Shown: in pieces, positions 37,455-49,500 of the stretch | How the letters are laid out: each line of letters opens with the position of its first letter | Position numbering within the stretch: position 1 is the stretch's first letter | Assembly: GCF_042100115.1 (NCBI RefSeq) | Contig: NC_091275.1 | Location: 3,100,001-3,164,000, forward strand | Direction: 5' to 3' | DNA: 64,000 bases | DNA from: Alternaria dauci | Lineage: Eukaryota; Ascomycota; Dothideomycetes; Pleosporales; Pleosporaceae | Program-made: the position numbers and the translations under genes | Notes under the pieces: model-generated | Seen by the model: only the letters and a program-made list of their open reading frames with translations | What the model was told of the DNA's origin: nothing | Database searches by the model: none

Positions 37455-38636
37455 CTATGTTCTAAGATCTTCTGTTAGAATTCTACCTTGATATTTCAAG
37501 CTCTTACTTCCCTTACTAAAAGACTCGTGCAGCGTGTCTTCTTCCCAATGGGGGCTACTTGTCGAATGTTTTTCCGCTTTTCCGGCTGCTTTGTAGTCGT
37601 GAAAGAGCCCTGGTGTTACGGAGATGCAGTTCAAGACGGTTTGACAAGACAGCGCCAAGGCATTGTCGTACTGCGCAACAGTAGAGTTCAATCCTACCTG
37701 GTAGCTATGGAACTTATTAGAAAGGTACATATATTTCGTGATAGGCATAGCGCGTACAGAATCTTTTTTGCCCCATGGTAGCTGACTGCATATGCAAACG
37801 TTCCTAATGGGAAGTTGCTCTGATGAATTCCTCGGGTTCTTGGTGGGAAATGTGCTGTGCTTTTCGCATAATAATCTGAGAGAGTATTCGGAAGTGTTGG
37901 GTCATGAAAGGTAATCAAGCTTGGGTCAGCAGGGTCGAAGGTCTCGCCAAAGTGACCGAGCCATAGAACGCTTGTAGAAGTCAGTGATATCGCCTTCCAA
38001 CATACTTTTGTAACGCATACTCCCAATTCTTGGCCCTTTCTTGACCAAGGTTGCTCCAAAAATAGGATACCTGCTGTCGCAACCGCACGTCCCAGTCTAC
38101 GTCATCCTCTAGAATCAGTGTCGTTGGAAGTCGATTCTCGATTACGCTTCCGACCGTCAGCTTCTTCTATGAACTGAAAACTCTCACTCACCTCCTAACA
38201 GCATTGAGGTGGCTCCTCCAGCTCCCACGTGAGCCGATACTGGGTTCGTTCGTTGAACGTCCCTTGGTGTTCTGAGCAAGGTGCATGAGTTGCAACGTGA
38301 GGATGGGCTTACAGATACCAAGGCTACTTCATCAACTTCTTCGCCTTTCATGGCCCTTGAAAATTCAAGCTTTATGTCCGTGGTCGCTGCCAGCAGTTCT
38401 ATTGCATCTCTGCGATCAGTCCTGGATGGAAGATTGATAACCAAGATTTTTTCGAATCCAAGTGTCTGATTGATATTAGCATTTCGCCCCACTCTACAGT
38501 GAGGCGTCGAGTGCCAGGATTTGTAAAATCTCGTGATAAGTAGGCAAGGCCAAACGCTCCACAGAAGCCATGAAAAAAGTGTAAATCTGACGCGCATTCT
38601 GAATAAGTGCTCTTTTGGATAAGGATCAAGGATCAT
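37455..38636 (-). CDS. Glycosyltransferase family 25 protein (LPS/collagen-type galactosyltransferase fold)
   Basis: Type II membrane glycosyltransferase expected in the Golgi. Placed exons: 38636-38313, 38271-38192, 38146-38006, then from 37970; the join to the last part (to 37455) is uncertain. An N-terminal signal anchor (FTLFSWLLWSVWPCLLI) is followed by the GT25 entry motif FEKILVINLPSRTDRRDAIE, then GSWRSHLNAV, the nucleotide-sugar/metal motif TLILEDDVDWDVRL, VLWLGHFGETFDP, GTFAYAVSYHGAKKILYAL and finally NALALSCQTVLNCISVTPGL. These appear in correct family order. The intron at 37971-38005 would be only 35 nt, and the last exon needs a frame change, so the 3' half could be decaying. The start may instead be the Met at 38597. 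Divergent from the GT2 gene. Confidence 0.75.
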
Positions 38637-39097
38637 TGGAGGAGAACCGTACTATCTTAAAAGCACATCTTCATCTTGGCAAAACTATAGACGCTGAAGT
38701 AATAGGCTTGTCGGCTTTGTACCGGTAAGGCCGAAATACGATAGGCCACGGTTTTCTTAGCAAGCGTGATTAGGGTTACCATGGTAGTCGAGGATGACGT
38801 GGACTACAGGGCTTAGATCAACTCAATGCGGAATCTTCAGGTGGCGGATGGAAGCTCAATTAATAATCGAGATGAGGACTAGCTTCTTCGAGCCCTTCTT
38901 TGTTGGGAGATCCTCCACTATGCGATCTTATGGACTAGTAGGGTGTGGGCCAAGTGTTCTTCAGATCAACTGACCTAACAAAAGCCTGTGGGATCGTAGA
39001 ATTTCTTGTTTTTATATTTTCAGCTTCATCAATACTCAGACCAAAAAATCACAACTCGTGGAAAGAATTACCCCAAATCGCCGACCTCTAACCAAAC
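38637..39097. promoter_or_regulatory. Divergent intergenic region between GT25 and GT2
   Basis: 461 bp shared upstream region of two genes transcribed away from each other, hence a likely common promoter. No specific motif claimed. Confidence 0.4.
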
Positions 39098-41304
39098 ATG
39101 CCTATTCGTGCTTCTCGCCCAGGCAAAACCTTGCAGGCGACGTTCATGAACCGCAGCGAGGCTCACGTTTCTCGATACCAGATTCTATCTGCTGACAACA
39201 AAAGTAAGGACTTGTTCACTCTGACTGAAAAAGAAAAGCTAGCACTCCGGTTCATGCCTTTAGCAACGGTGTTGCCAATGGTTTTGAGCTTCTGCTACTG
39301 GTGGATGCAATATCGCTCTCTGTCGGTTGCAGATGGCGCTTCTCTAAGCACGGCTTTGGTAGCTCAACGTGGCTACGTGATCCTCGATATGATCACCAAT
39401 GGTACCCAGAACTCTCATTTCCTGCAGATGTATAGAGCTAAGTTTGGTAGTACCTGACTATTTGAAGAAGTTACTGGACGCTTCGGTAACTGCAAAGGGT
39501 ACCTGGAGACCTCGCCTACGGTTGGTCGGCGAAGATGTCCCATCAGTCGATATTGCGATAGTATGCTGTAACGAAGACCTGGCTGTGATTCTTGATACGG
39601 TTAAAGCCGCTCTGAATACAGACTGGCCGAGTGACAGAATGCGGATCATCGTCTCAGATGACGGAGCTCAAAAGAGTGTCCAAAAGGGGGTGCAATATTT
39701 ACAAGAGCAGTATCCCAACAGAAACCTTTTCTATACGGCGCGTCAGAAGACTCCTGTCAATAGTCACAAGGCAGGCAACTTAAACCACATACTGGATTAC
39801 ACTAGGAGGCTTCCAGGAGGCCAGGCGCCATTCATCGCAGGATTAGATGCCGACATGATTCCCCAGAGGAACTGGCTGAGAGCACAGCTACCACATCTGC
39901 TCATGGATCCTCAGATGGCATTCACTTGTCCCCCACCTTGTTTCTACAACGTTCCCATCGACGATCCTCTTTCGCAGTCTTTGTTTGCCTTCAATAGGTT
40001 CGAGGAAATCTTAAAGGATGCAGCAGGCATCGCTTGGTGTACTGGATCTGGTTGGGTCATGCGGCGGACAGCGCTGGCCCAAATAGACGGCTTTCCTTCA
40101 CAATCACTAACGGAAGACCTTCTTTGTGGCAATCTCCTGCTTGGTAGAGGTAGGCAAAACTATTTGTCTTGCTATTCGTAAACGTCGGCTAAATTATTTC
40201 TAGGTTGGCGGTCAGCATACGTGCAGGAAGAGCTACAATGGGGTCTGGTTCCAGACTCATACAGTGCACACATCCGCCAACGTACGCGCTGGGTATGTTA
40301 AGTGCCGTGTGATATCTGAGCATGTAATGGAAGGCTAACTTTGAGCGACTCTTTATAGAGCACCGGTGGCGTGCAGGCGGGCTTGATTATGAAGCTCTGT
40401 CTCTATGGTGATCTGTCGAGCAGTCTCACTGGCTGGCAGCGAGCCTATAGCTTTTGGTACCTTTTCCAAAACGCTTCGGCAACATTGAAAACGCTAGATG
40501 TTTTGAAAACCATGGTTATGCTTCTTGCTGGCTGGCCTGTTGTCATGTATGCACGGGAAGAACAACTGATTGCCCTGGTGCGAGTTGCTTCGGCGGCTCA
40601 TGCTTTGTTCTTCCTGCGCCAATGCTTGATGGCGTATGTAAACGGTTACGGAGCCGGCTGCCGAGAAGTAATTTGCGTGTATTTCCTGAACACATGTACG
40701 TCCGTTTTGAACAGATATCAACAGCGAGGCTAACATTCACACAGACTTTGCAATGAGCCACTGGAAGACATTCGTTATTCCTAAATGGTTAGGAGGACAT
40801 CCCAATGCTTTCTCTGCAAAGTTCCAATCAACAGGAAGCTTACCCGATGAACTCTATGAGAGGAACCGCTCACGTAGGGCTCCTCTTGGAAAGCGTTTGA
40901 GATCTGTCTTGATCAAAAACGGTGGACTTCTCCACTTGTGTGTCGCTGTGGTATTTGCTGCTGGATTCCTCAACAGCATACGAGCAGCTTCAAATCTTCA
41001 CGGACCCGCCTTGAGAGAATGTTTCTTCTATCTTCTTCCGCGGGCACTATGGGTATCCTCTATTTGGCCTGCTTATACTGTGGCGTTTTTCCAGCCGCTT
41101 TATTATGCGGTTTGCCCTCCAACAATGCCTGAACGAGAGCTTTTGCTTCAGCGTGATGCTACAGGCATTGCCTATCCTAAGGATAGGGTAAAACTTCCAA
41201 AGTCTCCAATTAGAGGATTGGGAGTTGAACTAGTCAACACTGTCTCTGGAATCTGGGCAATCCTTTTGCTCTTTTGGTCATGGCAACCACAAACAATAAC
41301 ATAG
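39098..41304 (+). CDS. Processive family 2 glycosyltransferase, cellulose-synthase-like
   Basis: Membrane polysaccharide synthase that would polymerise an NDP-sugar on the cytosolic face and export the chain. Exons 39098-39401, 39451-40149, 40204-40292, 40359-40695 and 40745-41304 give 662 residues. A membrane span lies near residues 50-68. The catalytic series is complete: SDDG (D171/D172), LDADM (D234, D236), TED (E323, D324) and QRTRW (360-364), followed by several C-terminal spans (VMLLAGWPVVMYA, LCVAVVFAAGFL, ELVNTVSGIWAILLLFW). The first intron (49 bp) and the others are GT-AG and keep frame throughout. The product could be a cellulose-like, mixed-linkage or other glucan; the sequence does not decide. 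Confidence 0.9.
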
Positions 41305-42224
41305 TCGATAGCCTAGTACCAAGGAGGGTGCAACGCAGGAGTTTTACACTGAATAAGAAAAGCAATTCTACAAGTCACGGGTACGCTAGTGGATGTCTTC
41401 GCAAATAAAAAGGCATAATGCCTCACTGTAAGTGAGACAGGGGTCCAATCAACTATAGCGCACTTTGCTGCAGTGGTTGCATAGTTACTAAGGTAAGATC
41501 CTTGCTATGAGGAAACCATTCCAACGGTCGTCTCTGTGTGTTGTATACGACTAATCGGAGCGCAAGGGTCACGGAGAAGTCCACAACCTTGGCGACCTAA
41601 TTGGTCATTCTCGGCACACAGAGCTTTCCGTCACACAGGGACGACCATTACAATGGTGTTTAAGATAAGACTGAAAGATCACTTGACGTTAGCCTCCCTC
41701 CTTGCGCAGCAAACAACCCAGTCGCCGAAGCCAGCCAATTAGAACGCAAGGGTAACAGGTCTTCCGACCGTACGCTGCCTCTCATTGGCTGACATCGGTC
41801 ACTGGGTTGTTCGCCGCGCAAGGAGGGAGATTTGGCCCCATAGTCCTTCCCTGTGTGATGGAAAACCCTGTACGCTGGGAACAACTAACAAGAGGATAAG
41901 TACAGCACCTTTCCCGATAAGATGCCTTGTCTTATTGGTTGTTTCCGGCGCACGGTGTTTTCCGGTACACAGGGAGGGACTTTGCTAATCTTATCTTCGA
42001 AAGGGCCGAGATGACTTCCGCGGCTTTAGTATGCTTGGATGCCCAGTTGAGGTGACGTGGCGTACACTGTATTCATGGCACTATCGAACGAAGCCCGAAG
42101 TAACGCGCCCCCCTTCCCCCCTCCCTGATGGGACCTATCGATAAGGCCTAAAATGCCATAAGAAGCAAAGGACAGTCATGGCGTCGCTTCAGTCATAAGA
42201 TCTTTCATCTCAGCTATCTCAGAT
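41305..42224. other. Intergenic GT2 to GH16 with palindromic repeats
   Basis: Holds the three inverted-repeat units listed separately (41526-41980) and the GH16 promoter. No coding sequence. Confidence 0.5.
41526..41980. mobile_element. Three consecutive MITE-like inverted-repeat units
   Basis: Unit A: arms 41526-41540 and 41632-41646 (14 of 15 pair, GTCCCTGTGTG core). Unit B: arms about 41694-41740 and 41783-41829 (core CTCCCTCCTTGCGC...AACAACCCAGT). Unit C: arms about 41843-41887 and 41934-41980 (core TCCCTGTGT...GGAAAAC...GGAAACAAC). Units A and C share the arm start CCCTGTGTG; B and C share AACAAC and CCAATNAG-like segments. Each is about 120-140 bp with no ORF, as expected of non-autonomous TIR elements, though none has a confirmed target duplication. 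Confidence 0.6.
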
Positions 42225-43354
42225 ATGAAACTGCGTACAAAATGTTCTCTTTCCTGTTTGGCGCTGTACGTCGTTTGGTACTTTCAACATACCCCCAAGC
42301 GGCAAGAATGCTATCAATTAGAGGATGATTACTCACCTCCTTTGTTTTTCGAGAAGTTCACTTTCTTCGAGGTGAGTTTGACATGATCGCACTGCAGCTT
42401 ACTCTCATTGGCCAATCCAAAAAGGCTTACATTGGTTTTAGGATAATGACCCCACTGAAGGCTACGTTGATTACGTATCCCGAGCCGATGCACTAGCAAG
42501 TGGATTGGTCAAGGTAAACGAATCGAGTGTGTACATTGGAGTAGACCACTCCACTGAAGCGCAAGGGCGCGGCAGACGAAGTGTTCGGGTGGAAACTAAG
42601 AAGTCGTATAATCACGGCCTGTTCGTATTGGATCTTTACCACATGCCGGCTTCTATATGTGGTGTATGGCCTGCCTTGTAAGAAATCCCTACACACTTCC
42701 TATAACTATACCAAGATGTTGAAGTCCTCGACTGACAAACCCAGTTGGACTCTAGGACTTAATCATCCATGGCCCGAGCTCGGTGAGCTAGATATAATAG
42801 AAGGGGTCAACTCCCAGAGTCACAACAACATTGCACTTCATACTCGCAAAGGATGCTCAATAAGCGATAGCGGTGACTTTACTGGCTGGGTTGATAGCTT
42901 CGATTGTTACTGGGATGCCCCTGACCAAAACCCAAACGCTGGCTGTAAAGTCATTGTCAACCAAACAAATGCATACGGTAATGCCTTCAATAGGAATGGA
43001 GGGGGGATCTACGCTATCGAATGGACAGGCAACGCAATTCAAGTCTGGTTCTTTGCCCGTGGACACATTCCCACCAATATATTATCAGACCACCCGGTAC
43101 CAATGTCTTGGGGATTACCATTAGCCAAGTTCTCCGGATCTTGCGAGTTGGATTCTTTCGTAAGAAATCAAACCCTTGTATTCAATACAACATTCTGTGG
43201 AGGATGGGCTGGTAAAGCATGGGAGGCTGATCCAGTCTGCAGCAAGAAGGCAAGAACTTGCAGAGAGTTCGTAGAGACGTGTCCAGATGAGTTTGTGGAT
43301 GCCTTTTGGGGGATCAATAGCCTTAGAACGTTTCAATCGAGTAAATCCAATTAG
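42225..43354 (+). CDS. Glycoside hydrolase family 16 (endo-beta-glucanase type)
   Basis: Extracellular or wall-facing beta-glucanase/transglycosidase fold. Exons 42225-42371, 42442-42677 and 42745-43354 give 330 residues. The N-terminus is a short cytosolic tail plus hydrophobic segment (CSLSCLALYVVWYF), so it is secreted or a type II anchor. The substrate-binding word GVWPAFWTLG is restored only after splicing intron 2, which validates the model. The catalytic motif GELDIIEG (nucleophile and acid/base Glu near residues 142 and 147) is intact, and the cysteine-bearing C-terminal part (CGGWAGKAWEADPVC) resembles lichenase/laminarinase-like fungal GH16 enzymes. Adjacency to the GT2 synthase suggests remodelling of that polymer (inference). 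Confidence 0.9.
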
Positions 43355-43740
43355 CAGAGATGTACCTGCATATTCGTAGTACATGATGCGACGTGAATCG
43401 ACCCCAATACATCCTGACCTACTCATGTGTTGTGGCACAGAATATCTCCTATCCCCAAACTGAACGCTTTCTCTTGCCGGCGCCTTCTCGCATGCGCTGC
43501 TGTGCCGTCAGGCTTGCTAATCAATCAATCTCTTGGCAACATTGTTTCAACATGTTGTTTCCATGTCAATTCAAGTGGCTCACTGCTGCTAACATAAGCA
43601 ATCGCAATTCAACTCAACCTAACCCCTAGTGGATTGACAATAAGTTGAGATGACTACAGTATCCGTGCGCCACATGCTACCGGCTGCGTCGCTAACCAGG
43701 GACGTCTTGACTTTTGTTTAGACGCGACACGACGCGACGC
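43355..43740. other. Intergenic at the right edge of the island
   Basis: Ordinary composition ending at about 43740 with a CG-rich word (GACGCGACACGACGCGACGC) immediately before TA-rich DNA starts. No gene. Confidence 0.4.
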
Positions 43741-45205
43741 GTTAACTGGCGCCTCTATTAGTACGTCTATCAAGCATCTTATATATTGTTATAGATTTAG
43801 ATGTCGTTAACGCCTCCTCTATCAACACCCGCTTCTATACTGTGCAGTCTTAGCCACCTACCTCTATAGAAGCCTAGTTTGAGCTATCTGCGTCCACCTA
43901 TTCTCTTATAGATAATAACTACTACTAAGGTATTATCTAGGCGCGACTACTAGGCTATATACGTCTACTAACTAGTGATAAGTTGCGCGCTTAGTTTTAG
44001 AGATATAGTTACTATATTTTATAAGGGCTAAGCTTAGAGCGCTACTAGCTCTATAATAAGTGCTATTTAAAAAAGCCCTATTATATAACTAAGTACATTA
44101 TTACTAGAGTTAATAATATTAAGAAATATCTTCTTAACGTCTACTAGATATTAAAAATAGGCCTCTCTCTAGGAAACGCAGCTGTATAGTGTTTAAGTAA
44201 TTATAGCTAAATATAGATAACCTAAAAGACTAGTAGGTAATAAATTAAATAAATAGTAGATTTAACCCTAAACGCTTTAAGAAGCTTCTTTCTTCCTAGG
44301 TAGTATCTAACGCTATTCCCTTTTATAAGCTTAAGAGTAAGTATTTCTATAAGCTATATAAATATCTCTATCTTTAGAGCTAGCCTTATATTTCTTACTA
44401 TATAATAGTGTAGAGTATAATTATTAATAAGTATAAGTAGTATCTACCTATTATTATTAGTCTAATTTAGAGTACTACTACGTAGATATATCTATTATTA
44501 AATATCTAGATAAGTAAGTAGATATTATATTTACTTAGTAAGTAGTATACTAACTACTTCCTCTAAGCTAATCCCTTAGTAGGTATTATTTATAAAGGGC
44601 TACGCTTAGGGAGCTATTATATAAGTATACTATTATTATATTTAATAGAGAAAAGAACTATAAGCTACCTTATCTAAAAGTTAATTAGTAGTAGCTTAGA
44701 TTATCTTTTAGTCTAAGGTTTAAGGGTTTAGTCTAAGTATTATTTAGATATATTAATAATAAACTATATACCCTATATATATAACTAAGATACTATTAAG
44801 GAATAGACTAATTAGGCTTTAGCCTATTATATTCTTATATATTTCTTTTATTAAGAGTTTAAGTATAAAACTATCCTTCTCTTACTTCTAGAGTAAATTA
44901 ACTATATATTATAAACTAATAAAAGGATTCTCTCCTTAATATAAGGACTAGGGTTAAAGGCTAACTAGTAACTATATTAAAAGGTAATAATCTTAGTAGG
45001 GCTAAGATTATATATTTAGTATCTTATAAAGGTAAGATATCTTACTAAGAATATAGATATTACTATATCTAGGGATATTAAGGTATTAGTAAATTCTTAG
45101 GATATTAAGAACTTTAGAGAAGACGTATATACTAAGACCTAAGGTAATAGGTATAAGAATATATTAGATTTTATTATTATACTTATTATAGTTAACTTAA
45201 ATATA
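43741..45205. repeat. RIP-degraded unidentified repeat (family C)
   Basis: TA-saturated sequence with no usable reading frame. The last part (about 45120-45200) is an inverted fragment related to the LTR-like relic at 46302-46520. The rest has no second copy in the window that I could find. Confidence 0.6.
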
Positions 45206-46136
45206 GAAGGGTAATATAAAAAAAGAGTAATTTTAAAAGTTACTCTTTTTAACACTTTGTATTTCTAGGACTATAGTAGCTAGAAAGAGAAATACTTACT
45301 TTATTAGATAAGCTATTAGTAGGTCTACTTAAAGAGTTCTTATTAGTAGGTTAAAAATTATTAAAGAAAGTAAAAAAAGGTAAAATAAAATTTTTTATCC
45401 TTATTACGTAATATTCTTACTTTTTAAAAATATAATATTTACTTTATTAATATTTTAAGTTTTAGCTCTATATCTTTACTTTTAGCCTACTTATACTTAT
45501 TTAAGGTAGAAAGAATATATTTTTATAGTTATTTATTTTTAGATATCTTTTTCTATAAACGTATTATTTATACTTTATTTTATAACTTTTATTAAGAAAG
45601 ACTTTTTAAACTAAGAATTAAAAGAAATAAAGCTATTTTACGTTTTACTTATATTAATACTATATTTAATAATAAAAAATAGTATTTTTATTTTATATTA
45701 TATTAGTTTTAGTATAAAATAAAACTTTTTACTAAATATATACTAAAAATAAACCTTATAGATACTTATATAATAAAGCTTTTATCTAATTTTATCTTTT
45801 TATAATATTCTTATTTTAATATATTAGAATTCTCTAATACTTTATAGAGATAACTTTTCTATAGTAAGAAATACTAAATAAAAATTTTAGCCTAAAAGAT
45901 ACTCTAAATAAATTTTTATATAAGATATAAAATAAGTTCTTTTTTATACTTAGGTTTCCTTTTCTTTATCTCTTAAGTATTACTTACTAAGTAGACCTAT
46001 TAATAGCCTATCTAATAGAGTAAGTTTTTATTTTTCTAAAACTCTTAATATCTTCTTTCTAGCTACTAGAGTCCTAGAGATATAAAGTATTTAAAAGAGT
46101 AATTTTTTAAATTACTCTTTTTTTGTATTACCCTTC
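45206..46136. mobile_element. TIR DNA transposon relic with TA flanks
   Basis: 931-bp element. Its ends are mirror images: both arms begin GAAGGGTAATA and run, with few mismatches and one indel, through AAAAAAAGAGTAATTT, CTCTAGGAC/TTCTAGGAC, GTAGCTAGAAAGA and CTATTAGATA to about 130-150 bp inside. TA dinucleotides flank both ends (45204-45205 and 46137-46138), which fits a Tc1/mariner-like target duplication. No transposase frame survives; RIP or non-autonomy could explain this. Confidence 0.7.
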
Positions 46137-46301
46137 TATATTAAATAAATAAAAATAATAAGAAAATAATAATAATATATAGTAGCTTAAAGAATGTTTA
46201 GTAATAAGAAAAGTATAAAGACTAAGGAATATAAATAAGTAAGGATATAGAAAAATCCCTAAAAGTAAAGAAGGATATAATAGAAGTATTAAATATACTA
46301 A

Positions 46302-46520
46302 TATTATATAGGGGTTTACTATACTTCTCTAATCTTAGTCTATAAGGTAGTGTATAGAATAATTAGGTAGAAAAGAGTTATTATTATAACTAAGAGAATA
46401 ATAATACTAATTTTATAAATAATAGAATAACTAGTTAATAATCTATATAAGAGATAAACTATTTAAGTTAACTATAATAAGTATAATAATAAGATCTAAT
46501 ATATTCTTATGCCTATTACC
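46302..46520. repeat. Truncated LTR-like relic
   Basis: Matches the start of the gypsy LTR (TATTATATAGGGGTTTACTA through TTCTTATGCCTATTACC) but lacks about 30 bp near its start and diverges after about 46510. A related piece lies inverted at about 45120-45200. Confidence 0.55.
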
Positions 46521-46576
46521 TTAAGTCTTAGTATCTTACTTAGCTTTCTATATCTTAGATATTAATAGTATTTAGT

Positions 46577-49500
46577 TATTACACGGGGTTAGGCGATACT
46601 TCTCTAAACTCAGTCCGTACTAAGGCGAGGTAGACTAAAGTAGTAGTCCGTAAGGTAGTATATAGAATAATTAGGTAGAAAAGAGTTATTATTATAACTA
46701 AGAGATAAATAATACTAATTCTATAAATAATAGAATAACTAGTTAATAATCTATATAAGAGATAAACTATTTAAGTTAACTATAATAAGTATAATAATAA
46801 GATCTAATACATTCTTATACCTATTACTATAGGTCCTATCCTCCTTACCCTCCCTTCTAAGAGGGAGGCCTAGGAGGGCTATAACCTCCTAATCCTTACT
46901 AGCCTCCTAAAGGCTAGGTCTTAGCGGGATACTATTCCTTTTACGTAATCTAGGCCCCGCCCTAGATCTACTTTTATCTATTATATCCGCCTAATAGTCT
47001 TCCTTTATATAACCTATATAAAAGGGAAGTAATTCCTTATTACCTTATAATATTACCCCCCCTCTTAGGCGTATTATCTTAATACCCTAGATTATTATTT
47101 TCCTACGCCTAGTCTAGTAGCAGTAGTAGAGGTATAGCTACTCTAGTAGTGTTATATCCTCTCTTTCCTCCTTTCCTTACTTTCCCTAACTATACCTAAG
47201 GTTTAGACTTCTTAACGCGTCTGTGCCTAGAACTTAACTTAATAGCGCTAGGCTTATGCTAACTATATCTACTAATAAGGGAACGAGATAACGTTTTATT
47301 ATAAGCGCTGTAAGGAGAAGAATCTCCGTTATTTTATAGATACTGCGTCTAGGCAGTGTACTAGTTATATTTTAGTAAAAGCTAAGTGTAGTTTATTTAT
47401 AACTAAGGAAGAGTAGGAGAAGGTTAAGGCTAAAAAGTGTAAGAAGCGCTTAGTACTTCTTTAAGCTAAGGCTAAGGTTACTTAACTTTAGCTAGAAGTA
47501 GTAGAGACTAAGGCATAAGAGTAAGTATTTACTAATTAAGATTACGCTATTTTAAGTCTTTAGGATTACGCGAAAGAGTAAGCTAAGGGGAACTCTACCC
47601 TTAGTATAGACTTTTAGCTAACTAAACTATTACTACCTAGACTATTAACTAACTTAGGCTAGTTATAGGGTAACACTTCTTTTAATCCTTTTTCTAAATT
47701 CCTTTCTTCCCTTAAGGATCTAGTCCTCTCTTCTCTAGGTATTTCTAATAGTACTTACATACCTATAACTTATAGTTTATTAAATTTTCCTTTAGTTCCT
47801 AAGTATTCTAGCTCTCTAGCTATCCTAGCCACTTAACTAAGTATTTCTACTAATAACTAATTTTCTATAGGTCCTTAATTTCCTTAACCTTATACTCGTC
47901 GTCTTTAAGCTCTATATTAGTAGCTAGCTTAGTATCTAGAGGTACTCTTTCTAGGAGTTTCTTATAAAAGACAGGGTAGATATGTATACCTAGTAGGAGT
48001 TAGAGTTTATAGTTTACTTTACCTATTTCCTCTAGAACCTTAAATAGTCCTACTTAGAGGTTATCTAGTTTCTTACTTAGTTACTTAGTTTTTAAGTTCT
48101 GTTATAATAGGAAAACTTTATCCCCCTTCTTAAAGGTTAGTCCCTTAATCCTTTACTTATTAGCCGCCTTAGCTGTTATAAGGTTCCTATAAGCTATATT
48201 CTTACTTAATTTATTATATAGCTCTCGCATTAAGTAGGCTTTATTATCTGCGCCTACTATAATACTTTCTATATCCTTTAGATCTTAATAAGCGACTAGC
48301 TTATATCTGTAGTTCGCGTAGTATAGTAAGTACTTTATCGTTATAGACCTAGTGCTGTTATAGGCTAATTATACTGTTAGTAAGAGTTTAACCTAGTTAT
48401 CTTATAGCTTATTAGTGTATATCCTTAGATACTATTCTAGTATCTAGTTCGTTCTTTCTATCTAGCTATCTATTTTAGGGTAGAAGCTAGTTAATAGCTT
48501 CTTCTTTACACCTAACTTTACTAGGAATATATCCTAATACTTAGAAGTAAATAGTTTATTATAGTTAGTAATAAACTCTTTAGGTATCCTATACTCTAAT
48601 ATTAGTGCCTTACTAACCTTATATATATATTCTTCTACTATAATAGTTTCTTCTATAGGTATAAACTTTACTCCTTTCGTATATTAGTATATAATAACTA
48701 GGGTTATATCGCACAATCTTCTAGATCCTAGTTCTAACAATTTTAGGAGCTTTACTATAAAGTCTATTATTACGCTACTCTATAGTCTTATTAGTAGTAG
48801 TAAGGGTTATAATAGACTATAAGGCTTATATCTCTTAGGCTTATTCTAGTAATAAGCTAAATAGTTACCTAGGATATCTTATACCTTTACTTATAAGCGT
48901 AGTATTATAAACACCTTTAATAGTCGCCTAACTATTTCTTCTAGTAATATATATCTATACTTTAGGGACTTATATAGTTCCTTAATAAGACTTAATCTTA
49001 TATATAGAGGTATATATATTTAATTACCTTAAATTATATCTTAGTACTCTCGCTTATCTTGTAATAGTTTGTTAGAGCTGTTCTCGTTAGGCTCGAACTA
49101 CTAGCTAGCCGCTCTCTACTACTACTACTACTAAAGTGTTTCTACCTACTTAGCCACCTTAGCTATCTTAGCTAGTTCTAGCTAGTTATAATATAGTATA
49201 CTATCTAGTATCTTTCTAAATATAGCGTTATATAGTTCTTTATAACTCTCTTTACATAAGTCGAATCTCCTACTTAGAGCATCCGCTACTCTATTAAGCG
49301 TTCTAGCGCGGTAAGTTATCTTAAAGTTAAACTAAGCTAATATCTTAGCCTATTAGACTTATCGTCTATTAAGTGTCTTTGTTATTATAAAACCTACCAA
49401 GTTCTAGTAATTAGTAAAAACCTTAATCTAGTATAGTAGTCCTAGTAAATAGACTTCCTACTATTTAAAGGAATTAACTACTCCTAGTAGCTCCTTATCG

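Noticed and set aside
46572..46576. Target duplication of the older gypsy copy
   Set aside because: TTAGT on the left and TATAG on the right differ in ways RIP transitions cannot explain.
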